From assembly GCA_905331475.1 (NCBI GenBank), contig CAJNYU010002349.1:1-64000 (forward strand): a DNA stretch of 64,000 nucleotides, written 5' to 3'. The position numbers were made by a program, and so were the translations under genes. This DNA comes from Rotaria socialis (lineage: Eukaryota > Rotifera > Eurotatoria > Philodinida > Philodinidae). Shown here one piece after another: positions 23,518-37,018 of this stretch. Position 1 is the stretch's first letter, and the number at the start of each line of letters is the position of its first letter. The notes under the pieces were generated by a model, which was given only the letters and a program-made list of their open reading frames with translations, searched no databases and was not told the origin of the DNA.

Positions 23518-24251
23518 TTAATTAAAGAGAAAATATTTGACATTTCTAAATTAAATCAATCATTTTTTTATCTACTCTTTTTCTTTAAATATTTCTAGAA
23601 GGAAATAAATTTTATTTTATTTCCAAGAATTATATCTATTCATTTGTTTGGTTGAGTTTTCATAATGTTTATCTATGTCAATAGTACTAATTATGAGAAG
23701 AATAATCTATCATCATGACGATAAATATTAATTTCTATATGATTCTAGTGCATAGAAACTATCTAAGAAGTATCAAGTAGGTTATTTTATCAATTCTTTT
23801 AATTTATTTGACTGAAATAATTCAGCTATCATCATTGTGATATAAAAACAAAACAAAAAGAAGGAGAAGGAGAACTAATCGAAATACCAGATGAAAGTAA
23901 TTACCCGTAGCACTCTCAATCGAATGATATTTATCTCTTATTAACAGTGTCTTACTGTCTAGAAGTAAATCGAGGTCAGTAACGAAGATATATATCGTAG
24001 CGAAAAGGCCTTGTTTGCATTTCTTCTCGATATTCGGTGCATCTATATGTTAATGCAACTGTTATTTATTCAAAAGGTTTCAACGATAGAATAACAACGA
24101 TAGTAACAGCTGTCAATGATCATTATCTATCATGTGAGCTATGAAATATGATGGGTAACGATACCATAAGTGATTTTGACCTAGGTCATATCAGATAGAG
24201 AAGGAAATAAAAGAAGTACATTCATTATACATTACATTTTACTGTTTGACA
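23518..24251. other. Intergenic region between the two M1 genes
   Basis: No gene seen. It presumably holds the 3' end of the first gene and the promoter of the second. Sequence is AT-rich, with no repeat structure that I could identify. Confidence 0.5.
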
Positions 24252-27200
24252 ATGACATGGATTAGAGTTAGTGTTCTATATTGTTATATACCATTGATCA
24301 CTGTTTGTTTACTTGCTCGTACAGTGCCTGATAATATAACAGAAGCTATTACACTTGCTACACAATCAGATACATCAACGACTACTACTACTAAAAGTGT
24401 CGTTCAATCGACATGTATTGAAGACGAATGTAATCCACGTTTATTATCACATTTAGAAGTTCATAATTATGAATTAGAATATATCTATGCGAATATCAAT
24501 CACACTCTAGTTCAAGGATATGTTACAATTAATTTTACGTTGAAACAACCAATTAAACAACTGATTTATCATGCAAAATTCATGGTTCAACTTGATGAAC
24601 CAGCACTATTTGAAGATGGTGTTAATCGTCTTGTTGCAATGCGAACTTATCCAACCAACGATTATATTAGTCTACGTCGTATGTCAGACAACTCTTCGTT
24701 TGCACCAAATCGATACATTTTAAAACAAAAATTTGTTGTCAGTTTAATTTATGGTAATATAGGTTTTTATCAAAGCTTGTATAACGATGGTAATGGAACA
24801 ATACGGTATAGATTCTTTAGCGGAGATGTTCAAGGTGTCATATATATATATTTGTTTTTCATTTAGAAAATTATTAGCATCAAAATTTCAACCGACCGAT
24901 GCTAGAAAAGCGTTTCCTTGTTTCGATGAACCACAACTCAAAGCAACCTTTAAAATTAGTATTGTCCATCCGCTGGATACTATTGCCATTGCAAATTTTC
25001 CCAGCGTATGCTTTCCCAAAAATATGAATATATGTATGAAGTTCATTATTGTCTTATAATATTAGATTGAAGAAACAATCGAAAATGGTTTACGTCGAAC
25101 AAAATTTACTGAAACATTTCGTATGAGTACTTATCTTGCTGCTTGGGCTGTTCTTCCAGATACGTATGGGCAACATGCCAGCGAACAGGAAGAACCAAAA
25201 GTATATATATATATATATAGGGATAGCTTTGAAATAATTTAAGGATGATTTATCTATTATAGATAACTATATGGACACGTCGTGAACCTATAGAGAATGG
25301 TCATACTGCATTAGCACTTGAAATAGCTTTGAATTCTGTCGCATTTTTTACTGATTATTTTAATACGTCTGAACCTGTCACACCTAAAATTGGTAACTAT
25401 GCCTAATTTATTTATAAATATTCTAATTTAAAGTCACCCCAATAAGATCTCCTGGCTGTACCCGATTTTGCATCGGGTGCCATGGAAAATTGGGGTTTAG
25501 TATCATTTCGTGAAGATCGACTAATGTTTAATGAAAAAATTGCATCTATAATTCAAAAACAACAATTAGCAGAAACAATGGCACATGAAATTGCTCATTT
25601 TTGTAAGCTTATCTAATGAACAAAACAAATTTGAGATATTAAAATAATGCTATTATAGGGTTTGGTAATTATGTTACATGTAAATGGTGGGATGATTTAT
25701 GGTTAAATGAAGCTATGGCTACTTGGCTTTCATATAAACCATTTTCAGTTAAATATCCAGATTGGAATATGGTAGAATAAGGCTTTGCTATTTTTAAACT
25801 AAAATTAACAAATATTTTACTTCTTTTTTTTTTCTCTTTCTCTCTCAAGGAATTACAAGCATTAACTGAAGAAGTCATGCCTGTTATGTGGGATGATGCA
25901 AAACCATCGTCGCATCCAATTATTGTTGCAAATGTTACAACTGCTGCTGATATAACAAGTTTATTTGATTCAATAACATATTCGAAAGGTGCAAGTATAT
26001 TACGTATGTTAGAAAGAATCGTTGGTTCAAATACATTTCGTGATGGACTAAGAGATTATTTAAAAGTAAATGCATTTGATATTGGTGATCCAACTATATT
26101 TTATAATAAATTATTTACAAATGTTAGTGGAGAGAAATTTATGAAAAATTGGCTTGAAGAAATGAATTATCCGATTTTAAATGTTCATTTAAACGTTAAT
26201 AATAATGGTACATATGTTACATTTAATCAATCGCGTTTTATTATTTCAAATGCTCTTGATTCATCAAATCTAACAAGTGATTACCGATGGATGATTAGTG
26301 TTCAATGTATTTTAGGTACAATTATTTGTATTAAAGTCGATTTTCAAAAACTAAGATTTTCTTTTACATAGGTGGTAATAGTTCTGATGCTGATATAACA
26401 GCTAATCTAGATGATGATACAATCGATTTTATTCTTGAGACAGAAAGAGAAACTCAATATTTACCAGGCAAATTTTATACATGGATAAAATGTAATCGAA
26501 ACTTTCAAGGTTTTTACGTCACAAAATATACATCAGATTTATCAACAGCATCAATGTGGCAACATTTTTCATCTATATTAGAAGCACAGCCGAAAGTAAG
26601 CTTTAACTGAAACCTATTCTTGTATCAACAGTTTGTTGTTGTTGTTGTTGTTGTTTTTTTTCAATTTGAAAAAATAGTTATTTTCCGATGAAGATAAAGT
26701 GAATTTACTTCAGGATGCATTTTTACTTGCTTATAAAGGTTTAATCGATTACATTGAACCATTACGTATACTAACTTCATTAGTAAAAGTGAATAGTAAT
26801 CAATTTGTTATATGGCGTACTTTCCAATGGCATTGGGATTTAGTAACTGATTTAATTGAACATTTACCAAATACATGGACAAAATTTAAAGTTAGAAAAC
26901 ATAAAGTTTTTGTTACGCGTTTCTTAAATTTATTTTTAGGATTTTGCAATTCAACAAATCTTATCATCGGGCATCACAGTAGATGATATTCTGCAAATAA
27001 ACTCAACAGATGATCATAACTCAAAGTAGGATGTCGGAAAGTTTCCTGTTTTTGAACTATATGAACAATTGAGTCTATGGTTATTTAATAGATTATTAAA
27101 AGGCTTACAATTTTCATTTCTTTGTCGAATGGATCATAAAGAGGCTATTGAAAAAGCGAGCGCATTATTCAGATCGATACCTGTCGAATATTTTAATGAT

Positions 27201-28013
27201 AGTAATGTAGATATCAAGTAATTATACAAATCAAGAATACTAATATTAATCGATTTCTTTTTATTGGATTTCATTGTTTTAGTGTTGGTGCAGATTTCTT
27301 ATCAGCAGTTTATATATGTCACTTAAAGAATGACGATAATGAAACTGATTGGAAAATGATGTATAATTATTACAAAACAGCAGTATCACCACAAGAACAA
27401 ACACGTGCTCTTGTTGCAATTAGTTCAACTAATAATAAAGATCGATTAAATCAGTAGGAAAACAAGCAATTTGTAGAGGAATTTTTAGAAGATTTTCTTT
27501 ATTTCTGTTTTGCAAATAGATTACTTTATGAAGGATTAAATACTGGTCCAAACACAATAAAAAGACAAGACTTTTTTGCTATGATAGCTTACATGAGTCA
27601 TACTCTAGTCGGACGAGAAACAGCGTGGACATTTTATAAAAATAACTTTCGAAAACTTGTGAGTATGTAAGTATTTTAAAACAAAAAGCAAATGTTGCTA
27701 TTGAAGAATAAAACTGTTTTCTATTTTTTAGTTATACACTTGAAAATCGTCGATTAGGTACAGCTATTCATTCAATAGCACGTTCATTTGAAAATGAATC
27801 ATATCTTGAAGAAGTATGTCATTTACTTGAAGGAAAAAAATCATTTTCTTTTAATTATCGTTTTAGATGAATCAATTGTTTGAACTTTATCCAAATGCTG
27901 GTGCTGGAGCATCACCACGTAAACAAGCGATTGATCAAGTAAATATGAATATTGAATGGATCAAAACAAGAGAACAAAATCTAGTCAATGCACTGGAAAC
28001 AATATCTTCATAA
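24252..28013 (+). CDS. M1-family zinc aminopeptidase (aminopeptidase N-like), intact active site
   Basis: Multi-exon gene for a secreted or surface metallopeptidase that removes N-terminal residues from peptides. The start at 24252 gives a hydrophobic signal or anchor segment ([17 protein letters not shown]). It keeps [20 protein letters not shown] and the exopeptidase loop GAMENWG (25476-25496). It also keeps the zinc motif HEIAHFW, with HEIAH at 25585-25599 and W after a short intron; the third ligand in WLNEAMA (about 25701-25721); and the transition-state Tyr in [11 protein letters not shown]. The C-terminal ERAP1-like domain extends to a TAA at 28011. All hallmark residues of gluzincins are present, so it should be active, unlike its neighbour. 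Conserved intron positions show that the two arose by tandem duplication. Exons in the C-terminal third are short, with introns of about 50-80 bp. Confidence 0.93.
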
Positions 28014-29695
28014 TAATTATTTATTTGTCCTGTAGATTTTTAGTTCTTTGTATGATTTTCATGCAGTGCTGTTTTTTTTTTATTGATTTAACTTCATAGT
28101 TGAGAACAATAAAAATCTAAAAATATGGTCATTTTTCGAAAAATTTCGATCGTATTTGATATTGCAATTATGTTGTTCAGAATCTTCATGTGATCTTTCG
28201 TTCACTCTAACGATTTCGAAGTGAAAACTGTTGTTTTATTAGATATGATAAGAACTAATTTGTTGGTGATAAGCTAATTAAGATGAGGTCCTGGATATAT
28301 TTATCTGTAGAAATTTAAAAACAAATGACTGATTACCTTTATAAATTTATGATTCTCCATATCGTTATGTACAATGATAGTAGAAAAAGGCCACCCGTAG
28401 AATCCATTGAGCTTTATTGGTCTACTCTAAAATATTTTCCAAAAAAATGGTTTAAACAATTTGACTAGACAGCAATTGATCTAGATCCTAAATATTACGG
28501 AATTCAGTGCTAGTTATAACTGTAAATTTTCGCAAAAGAACATCATACCATAAGATAGAACTAATTATTCGCTATTCAACTGGTTATATTTCACCGAGAC
28601 TAATTTTGTTTATTAGTTTTAATAGTTGGATATTAAATAATTAACCGATCAAAGTAATGATATCATGAAGCAAGTTCTTACAATACGTATCAATCACTTG
28701 CAACAGAACTATGGTAGAGTGTACAATTTTTTCGTGATCGTTTCAAAGGAACCATTTCTGTCGTATTATGAATTAAAGATTAGCTATTGTTGCAAAAACA
28801 GATTGCAAGAAACTCAATCTTGTCAGGTGTCTTTATGAAAAGTAGTGAGCACACTGATAAATTCTTATGCGTCATCAACACTAGACGCAATCGTGTATAT
28901 AGCAAAGAAAAATCATTTGTCTATTGGCAGCTCAAAGAAGTAGAATTCGGCAAGGCTTATTAGGGTTTCGATCACGTTATTTTTTAAATATGAAAAGAAA
29001 TTCTACTAATAATGGATTTTTTTCACTGGGAATATTAATCTTTCGAGTATTCCAGCACGAACCCTTAGCGTATTACATCTAGTTGTGAAATCTTTCTAAT
29101 TCAATTATTTTTCTCTTCTTTTATCGTCTACTATTCTTGTGATTCTTAAAGTCAATATGACCATTTGATATTGGTAAAACATTGTTGTGGTTTGAATAAT
29201 ATTTTTTTAGCATGTCTCTCTTAAGAATTTCTATTACGCATCATCAATAGAAGATGTTTTACTGCGCAATTTTTTTCAACGTTTTTCATGTTTCTTTTTT
29301 CCCCAACGCTAAAAATAGAACACATTCACTCATTATTGACATAGACAAATTCTTCGACATATATATGCGTTTTAAGCTACTATTATACATTTTTCTTTCT
29401 TCCGTTAGGACAACTATGACAAGCATGATTCATGTGAAATTTAATGTGTCGTTTGATTCACTATTTGAGCTACAAACAATAGAAAGAAAACAAACGCTGT
29501 GAAATTACATTATTTGACAATACCACACTGGGAATTTTTACTCGTTGGTAGAGGGACAAAAACCACTACGTGTACCTCATGAATACATTCATGTTTCTTC
29601 AACTACAATTATATTTCTTCCTTGATACGCTTTATAAAAGAGATTTACGCAGAAAGAAATTTATTATTATTTAAGATATTTTTTCATCTTCAAAT
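28014..29695. other. Intergenic region, nothing recognised
   Basis: About 1.7 kb of AT-rich DNA without a supportable frame. An 82-codon plus-strand frame at 29254-29502 is low-complexity and unrecognised. The right part must hold the promoter of the RdRP gene. Confidence 0.5.
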
Positions 29696-32600
29696 ATGGA
29701 TCAGCTGGTATATTGTGAATTCAAACATATCGCATCGAAAAGAGACGGTAATCAAATCGCTGCCAATATAAAAACGTCTGTATTTTATGAAATCATATTC
29801 TTAAATTTTAATATTTTATTTCTATTAGTTTTATAAAGCCGAAACGATTCGATGAATTAGGTATAAAAAATTGTGGACAAGGCGGAAATGATACAATTTG
29901 CTTTCAAATTACTCGTGAAGAAGCAAACCGACTGCGTGATAATCTTTGTAATGTATTATCAAGCGATAATTCACCTGTTTGGTTTCATATTGTTTCGAAT
30001 CCATTGCATTCACTTATTCCACGTACATTGGTAACGACTGACGATATTCAACATGCAGGATCAACATTTGATGTCGCATGTCAATTTGGATCACTTCGAT
30101 CGTACAATCAATTTTATTCGCACGTTCAATTCGATAATAAAGTAGTTAAAGTTTCATTTAAACCTTTGAGAGGAACACCAAATGCCATACACATCGACTT
30201 CGATCACATACGTATCATTATTCCATTTAAATTAATTCAAAGACAAAATATTTTAGTTAATAAAGAAAATTCAAAATATGGAGTCTATGTTTTACTACCA
30301 CTCAAATATTTACCAAATATTTTTCGAATGGAACCAGTAAAAGGCGCAAATAAAGCTGATCAAAATGCAGAAAAACAATGCCGGTCAGATTTTTTGCATT
30401 GATTTCATTGTTTTTTTTTTATTTTCTTGCTACGATCAATTTTTCTATTTAGATTATGTGGTGATGAATCAAATGTTTCATTTATGAGAGAAATTGTACA
30501 CTGTTCTGATGTAGTTTTTCATTTTCCACCATCTCAAGATATGCCATGGATGTTTCTGTCTCATTTTCTAGTAGATCGAGCAGAACAGTATCACATTAAC
30601 TTTTCATGTTTCAAAATATGTGACTGGTCGAAAGAAAATAACAAAAATTCTAGACCAAATCCATTTGATTATAGAAATGCTCCATTTCAAGATCGTTATG
30701 CTTTAGAATTACTTATTTCACTTGGTTATGTGTTTCGAGACAAATGGGCACAGTTGACGGATCAAGAATTAAATTGGCATCAATGGAACCCTAGCGAACG
30801 CTATTCGATGTGTTGTTTTGTTGTTGAACAATTAAAACTAGATCATGCTTACGATTTAATACGTACTGCAAGTGATTATAATGAGAAAAAGAAAAAATCA
30901 GATAGTGATATCAATGATAATGGCGGATTAGTTGCAGATAAACAGCTACTCAAAGTTGCTTGTTGTACATTAACACCATTAAAAATTATTTTTCAACCAC
31001 TTGAAATTACTATTGGAAGTCGAGCTTTAAGATTGCCCGAGTAAATTTCTTTTCTCGATGATAATTATTTTGTTCCTTATAAATAATAAGACAATCATTA
31101 ATTTCTATATTTAGATTTGGTGGTGCTGAACGATTTCTTCTTGTACATTTTCGTGATGAAGATAATCGACGATTACGTGGTTCTAATAGAAATATCCAAC
31201 AAAGATTAAAAAATTCAATGCAAAATGGTATCTCATTGTTTAACAAAACATTTAAATATATGGGTGCAAGTACAGGTCAAATGAAAGAAATGGCGTTTTG
31301 GTTCATTGATCTACCGCGTAGTATAAAAAATATTACAGAAGCACACCAGAAACTAGGAACATTTGATGAAATAAAAAATATCGCTACTTATATTGCTCGT
31401 GTTGGTCAATATTTTTCTACTACACGGCCTGTTGATGTAAATATTAATTATTTAAAATATTATTTTCGTCATATTGAAAAATTGATATGAGTATATAATA
31501 TTTTCTTTGTAGATACGATTGACGCCAGTAAAAAATAACAATGGCATTCTTCCCAACGGTGTATCGAATTATGCCTTGATAATTAATGATATTGAAAGAA
31601 ATGATTATTGTTTTACGGATGGTGTTGGTAAAATATCATTGGGTTTAGCTGGGCGTGTTGCTCAAAAACTGAACATTCCCCTATTTTGCCAGGTTTATAT
31701 TTAAAAAAATTGACAGACTCTATTTATTGAGCATTATTCTAGGAAGATATTCCATCGGCATTTCAAGTGCGTGTAGCTGGCTGTAAGGGTATGGTAGCAA
31801 TTGATCCAAAATCAACATTAAACGACTATTATATTCATGTACGCAAGTCTATGGTGAAATTTCCCAGTGATGATTGGAATTTAGAAATATGCGAATTTTC
31901 TCGGCCAAGTAAACTATTAATTATTGATCGATTTTTATGTTTACTAAACTGAATCTTTGTATTTCTTTAGTGACATTAACATTAAATAATCAAGTGATTC
32001 GACTTTTAAGTGACTTGGGAAATGCTGATGGTCAATTTATTTCTTTTCAAAATCAAGGTTTTGGTTATTCGCAAACTCCTGAAGAACAAGAACCTAGTGC
32101 CATCGATATTGCAGTACAAAAAAATATGTCTTATTCATTATCGTAAATTATTAATTCATACAGCAGCAATAAATCTATTATTTGTTTTTAGAAAAGATAA
32201 TTTACTAACCAATCGTATTCCGATTCCTCCAACAGATGGTCGAAATTTATTTGGCATAGCAGACGAAACTGGTGAATTACAATATGGCCAATGTTTTATA
32301 CAATATTCTGCATTGAAACCAACAAAAAAAGGTCAAAGAAAATTTCATGTTGTTACTGGTAGGTTTCGCATAAAAATTTTATTTATTTCAGTGCATTTTT
32401 GTTTTCAAAGGAACGGTACTCGTAACAAAAAATCCTTGTTTATGGCCAGGTGATTTTCGTCGATTAACAGCTGTTCGTAATAGTACATTAGAAAAATTTA
32501 TGCGCGATGTTATTGTATTTCCTATCAATGGTCAACGTCCACATTCGAATGAAATTGCTGGCTCAGATTTGGATGGCGATCAATACTGGGTTTATTGGGG

Positions 32601-34751
32601 TGATCGGTTCACTATTGAGCAAGATGTAGAACCATTAGCATATACGGGAGCAAAGAAAATCGAAGTTTCATCCATTACACCAGACATAATTATTGACCAT
32701 ATTATTAAGACTTTCAGCTCTGGCATTATTTTAGGCATGATTGCAAATACTCATACGGTTGTAGCTGAAAAACATCGAGAACATTCATTCTCAGGGCCGT
32801 GTAAGAAATTAGCGGAACTGTTTTCACTTGCTGTTGATTCACCGAAAACTGGGCACTTTATCGATAAGGAAGAAATTAGACCATTTCAAAAGGAATATTG
32901 TAAAGATTGGCCAGAATTTATGAGAAAATATGATGAACCCACACCAACACCTCCATCAAATAGTATATTAGAAAAACTTTTTAAGAACGCTGAAAGCAAG
33001 TATCATGAGTGGAAAGAAAGACCCATCGCTAACAGATTTCCACCACCGAATCGAGCTATCAAATTTGCATCAGCAAGTACTATTGAAGATGACGATTTTA
33101 TCGCATGGCTTAGTGGAAGCATTTATAAAGGAGATACTACCCCACGCAAACCTTCGAAAACACCGTCACACAAACCCATTAACGAGGATCCATCAATTGC
33201 ACAGTAAAATCTCAAAATTTTTGTTTTTCGTATTTCATGATTTTAAATATTTTCATAATCACTTCTGACAGATCTATCGAATCTCCTACAACAGTGAATG
33301 AAAACTTAGAACCGGTAACTAGAAAGAATGGAAGAAAACAATCGAAAGACACTTCCAATCGATTAAAAACACCTATTAATCCAAAATCTGAACCAACAAT
33401 AACAAATGAAAAAGCAGAACCAGAAATTAGAAAGAATCAGAGAAGAAAACCGAACGACACTGTCAATCGGCCAGAAACGCCAATTGAACCAAAATCTGAG
33501 TCAAAAGCAACGAAAAATAATTCAGCGAAGTAAATTGATTTTCTCGTGCAATAGTTTTATGTTTGTACAATCAATTTTTCTTTTTCAACTTTCTATAGAA
33601 CAGAAATTACCGCTCGTACGATAGAAACTCCTAGTACACCATCAGCTACTTCTGCATCTGCAGCATCATCCATTGCTACTCAATACCAAACGGATTTTGT
33701 TATGGCAGGAATTACAAATGCAGGCGGTATTCAGTGTACTTCAATTGCTAAAAATTATTATATAGTCGATTCAAATAAAAACACACCTGAAAACTCCAAT
33801 AAAGAAGAAATTATAAATAAAATTGAATCACTTTTAGACAAAGAAGATGTTTTTAAAAAATCACCATCTGTTTACGATCAAGTCAAACATGGATCACTTT
33901 ATTTAATAGTTTACTATGGCCATATATATTTTGTTGAGCAAGGTCCATATCCTTTAAAACTAGGTCAATTAAAGGATATAATCAAAACTACAGGCGACGA
34001 ATTCATTCGCTTCAATCATGCTAATATCGATGAATTAAATGTTCCAGAAGTAAGTTCGAATTAAATACTGTTCATATCAAAATATCTTTTTTTCATTCAA
34101 TGAATTATTCAGTTATCAAAGTCGACAACCAGAAAAAATAAAATTGGCTATGAATTTGATTGTCGTGTAACTTCGTCTCCATCGAAATATTTTACAGTAT
34201 TGTATGATGATAGTAAAAAACTTCGACAAATACGTGTCTATCATATATGGTCAAAATATTTTGTACGTGAATCAAATTTCAATGCAGATACTCTATATGA
34301 AATTCGTTCTGCATTGACATATGATGAAGGCTCGCTAGATTTTACTGAAAATATGCGTTTAATTTTTAAATCTCAACTAACTGAACTATTTTCGGGTCGT
34401 AAACCCAATATTAAGATTGATCGTAGTATTCTTTGTTCTTCGGTTATACCGATTGGTCTCAAAATTCTCGAAGAAGATCAAGTAGATGGCATGAATCAAT
34501 CGACGACTGAAAGTTTTTATCGGAAAGTTCGATATGTACCAATAGATGAACAGCAAACGAAACCGAATGTATTATTAACCATGGAGTATCATGTTTCACC
34601 GCTTAGTAAAAAGAATGGTATTTTAGCACAAGTCTGCAACTCTGCTTTTATCCCAACTGAAGAAGCTTTACTAATTCGTGGACAAGCAGCAGCGTCAACT
34701 ATCAATAGTTGGTACAACAGTTTACCTTTTGAAATATCAAGATTTAACTAG
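29696..34751 (+). CDS. RNA-dependent RNA polymerase of the eukaryotic QDE-1/EGO-1 family
   Basis: Cell-type RdRP that copies RNA into dsRNA or secondary small RNAs for silencing. The ATG at 29696 and an intron at about 29776-29828 join in frame to FIKPKRFDELGIKNCGQGG. The central part follows the family order: RLLPVKNNNG-like start (LTPVKNNNGILPNG), CFTDGVGKISLGLAGRVA, PSAFQVRVAGCKGMVAIDP, MVKFPSDDW..LEICEFSRPS, GRNLFGIADETGELQYGQCFIQYS, VLVTKNPCLWPGDFRRLTAV and FPINGQRPHSNEIAGSDLDGD. The DLDGD catalytic loop (32566-32580) is intact, so it should be active. The helical segment usually found between the LLSDLG and GRNLFG motifs looks short, although the splice at 32144-32191 keeps frame. After ~33200 comes a non-family tail: two imperfect 36-residue repeats rich in Pro, Lys and Asn (33289-33510), a Ser/Ala/Thr linker, and a ~350-residue C-terminal region that I do not recognise. 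Bdelloids are known to carry many RdRP copies. Confidence 0.92.
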
Positions 34752-35242
34752 TAGCCGAACAAATTTATTCGCAATTCAATGTCTTAGAAAAACAAAATTT
34801 TCACACAAAGGATAAATTTTGTCTCATTTTATAGACCTTCTGTTTTATTTACTCTTAATAATAATAAATATTCTCAAATGATCACAAATAATGTTTTTCA
34901 TTAAATAGCTTGATGAATCTATTCTTACGATGAAATGAAGAATTAAACTAACTAGTGACGATCGACATTTCTGCTATTTCCTTTTCAAAATAAATGAGAA
35001 AACCGAGTAACATGTTTACATAATAGACTTGAATTTTAGATTTCCTTTTTTTTAGAAATCTAAATCTTTCAAACAAATTGTTGTCCTACATTTTACAATT
35101 ATTATTATCATGCATTTATTTACACATGAGAAACTAAGTTTTTCAGTAAAATGAATTCATTTTATTTGATTTGACAACAAAAATATTTAAAAGATACAAT
35201 AAAATTTAAGAAAAAAAAGCAGAATATATTTTTGTTCATTAT
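34752..35242. other. Convergent intergenic region
   Basis: Lies between the 3' ends of the plus-strand RdRP gene and the minus-strand secreted-protein gene. AT-rich, no gene seen. Confidence 0.5.
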
Positions 35243-36094
35243 CTATTGAGAAAAGAAAAGAAATGTAATTGCAAAATATATGAATCTCTGATATCCAAGA
35301 AAAATTGATATACCAGTTGACTGTGTTCCCAGACAAGTTCCATTGTCATCAAAAGCAGTATCATTGAATAGGTTAAGAATTCGAAAAGGTTCAAGTTTCT
35401 CGTAAGTTGTCGGTGCACTGATGGAATCGTCAAGGCAATTTTCTAAATTACATCGAAAAATCATTTCAGTCGTATTAGTACCATTTGGCCAATAGCTTTC
35501 TTTAATATTCAACAAATAATCATCTTGTGAGGTTTTAATACACATTGGATTTCCATTAAGTTCAATGGTATTATTGCCGGAACTACCTTGAACTCCATAA
35601 TTTCCTTGACAAACGGTATTAGTTTCACATCTTTGACTACTAGTGCAATTGATAGTAGGTAAACTAAGCGTATCATCATAGATAGAATCAATTATATTCT
35701 CCTTAGTAACGTTTGCACCCACTGAATCAATATTACTAACAGTCTTAAACAATTCAAGGAGAAATTCCGTATCACAATTGTCTTGCTTACATGTATACCT
35801 GACTATAGTAATTAGTGCAGCATTTAACTTAACAATAGTTTCTACACGATTTGCAGTAGTAGTAACGCAATTTTCGATGCCTAAACGGCCTGTAGCAACA
35901 AGAGCTTGCCGATCGATTTCCACGTATAATGAACATTGTGAATTATTTCGTGTAATATTTGCACATGCATTTATAGGGATAATCTGATTTAATGGAATGC
36001 GAATAAAAGTACATAATCGTGCGCAGCGAAGCGATTGACAAATAACCACTAAACCCAATAGAGTTAAAAGTAGACATATTCTTGTAAGTTTCAT
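35243..36094 (-). CDS. Secreted or membrane-anchored Cys-rich glycoprotein, unknown function
   Basis: Single-exon 283-residue protein. An ATG at 36094 starts a clear signal peptide (ICLLLTLLGLVVICQS). The mature part has 14 cysteines, an even number that suggests disulphides, and many N-glycosylation sequons (NITRNNS, NVT, NCT, NNT, NGTNTT, NDT, NGT). Two similar sites, YTCKQDNCDTEF and FRCNLENCLDD, occur about 110 residues apart and suggest two related Cys-rich modules; the C-x4-C pattern recalls the end of Ly6/three-finger folds, but this is speculative. The C-terminus is hydrophobic with aromatics (FLGYQRFIYFAITFLFF), fitting a GPI signal or a membrane segment. No family is recognised. Confidence 0.8.
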   Translation of the reverse strand: MKLTRICLLLTLLGLVVICQSLRCARLCTFIRIPLNQIIPINACANITRNNSQCSLYVEIDRQALVATGRLGIENCVTTTANRVETIVKLNAALITIVRYTCKQDNCDTEFLLELFKTVSNIDSVGANVTKENIIDSIYDDTLSLPTINCTSSQRCETNTVCQGNYGVQGSSGNNTIELNGNPMCIKTSQDDYLLNIKESYWPNGTNTTEMIFRCNLENCLDDSISAPTTYEKLEPFRILNLFNDTAFDDNGTCLGTQSTGISIFLGYQRFIYFAITFLFFSQ

Positions 36095-37018
36095 GATTAT
36101 TATCTCCGTTTTTATTTCTCTTATTTTTTGGTCTTAACGAAATAACAACACTCGCTGTTATTGATAATATAAGCGATAAGGATTTTTCGTTGCATAGCAG
36201 TGTACTCCACAGAGAACGACATCACGAAAGTAGTATGAGACAATAATTTACTTGGAGAAATACGCGTTGGTCACGTTTTCTACGATCATCACAAGGTCAT
36301 CATTTTAGTGAAATTACACAATTTAAGATGTGAAAAGAGCTGTATTTTTGAGAAAAAAAATCTTTGTTAGTTGTTTCTGAAATATGTTTAAAATATGAAA
36401 TTTAACGATGAGGATAACAAATATTTTACTGTAGTTTCATCGAATAACTTTTTATGGTTTTCAGAATCCGAATAAAAAAATATTAAGATCTGATTCATAT
36501 GTATATTTTATTTGTTTATTATATACTATTAAACATTCAGCTGGTCTAAAATAAGTTGATCAAAAACAGACAAAATTCTAAGTATTTATTGCATAATTAT
36601 TCTTTTCCTACACGTACAAAATATTATTTTATTCATTGACCTAATCGAAATTCGATTGTGTTGTATTAAAAAATCAAAACAGATATAAGAAAGATTCATC
36701 CATTTCAATATATCGGTTTGCATCAAAAGTCTACCTAAAACATGAATAAATTGTTGATAATAATTCTGGCTTAAGTCAAATGACTCACATATTGTTTTTG
36801 TCATCAATAATTTCATGTGATTATGCAAATTTTCTCGTTATAAATTTATTTAGAAGTGATAGCGAAGTAAATATTGTCGAAAATTTGACCTAACGGATAA
36901 AAAAATAAACTCTAATAATAAAATCATTTTAAAATCTAAATCGTGAAAACTGTTAAATAATTGTTTTAAGTATGATATTAAGTAGTTGTGATCAAAATTT
37001 TCATTATAATATACATAT
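36095..37018. other. Intergenic region, nothing recognised
   Basis: AT-rich. Small minus-strand frames at 36586-36828 and 36850-37041 have no coding character. It should contain the promoter of the secreted-protein gene and the 3' UTR of the amidase gene. Confidence 0.45.

Noticed and set aside
25201..25220. TA dinucleotide tract, and (TTG)n at 26637-26655 and (CT)n at 55258-55280
   Set aside because: Simple microsatellites in introns; the (CT)n serves as the polypyrimidine tract of an acceptor and needs no special explanation.
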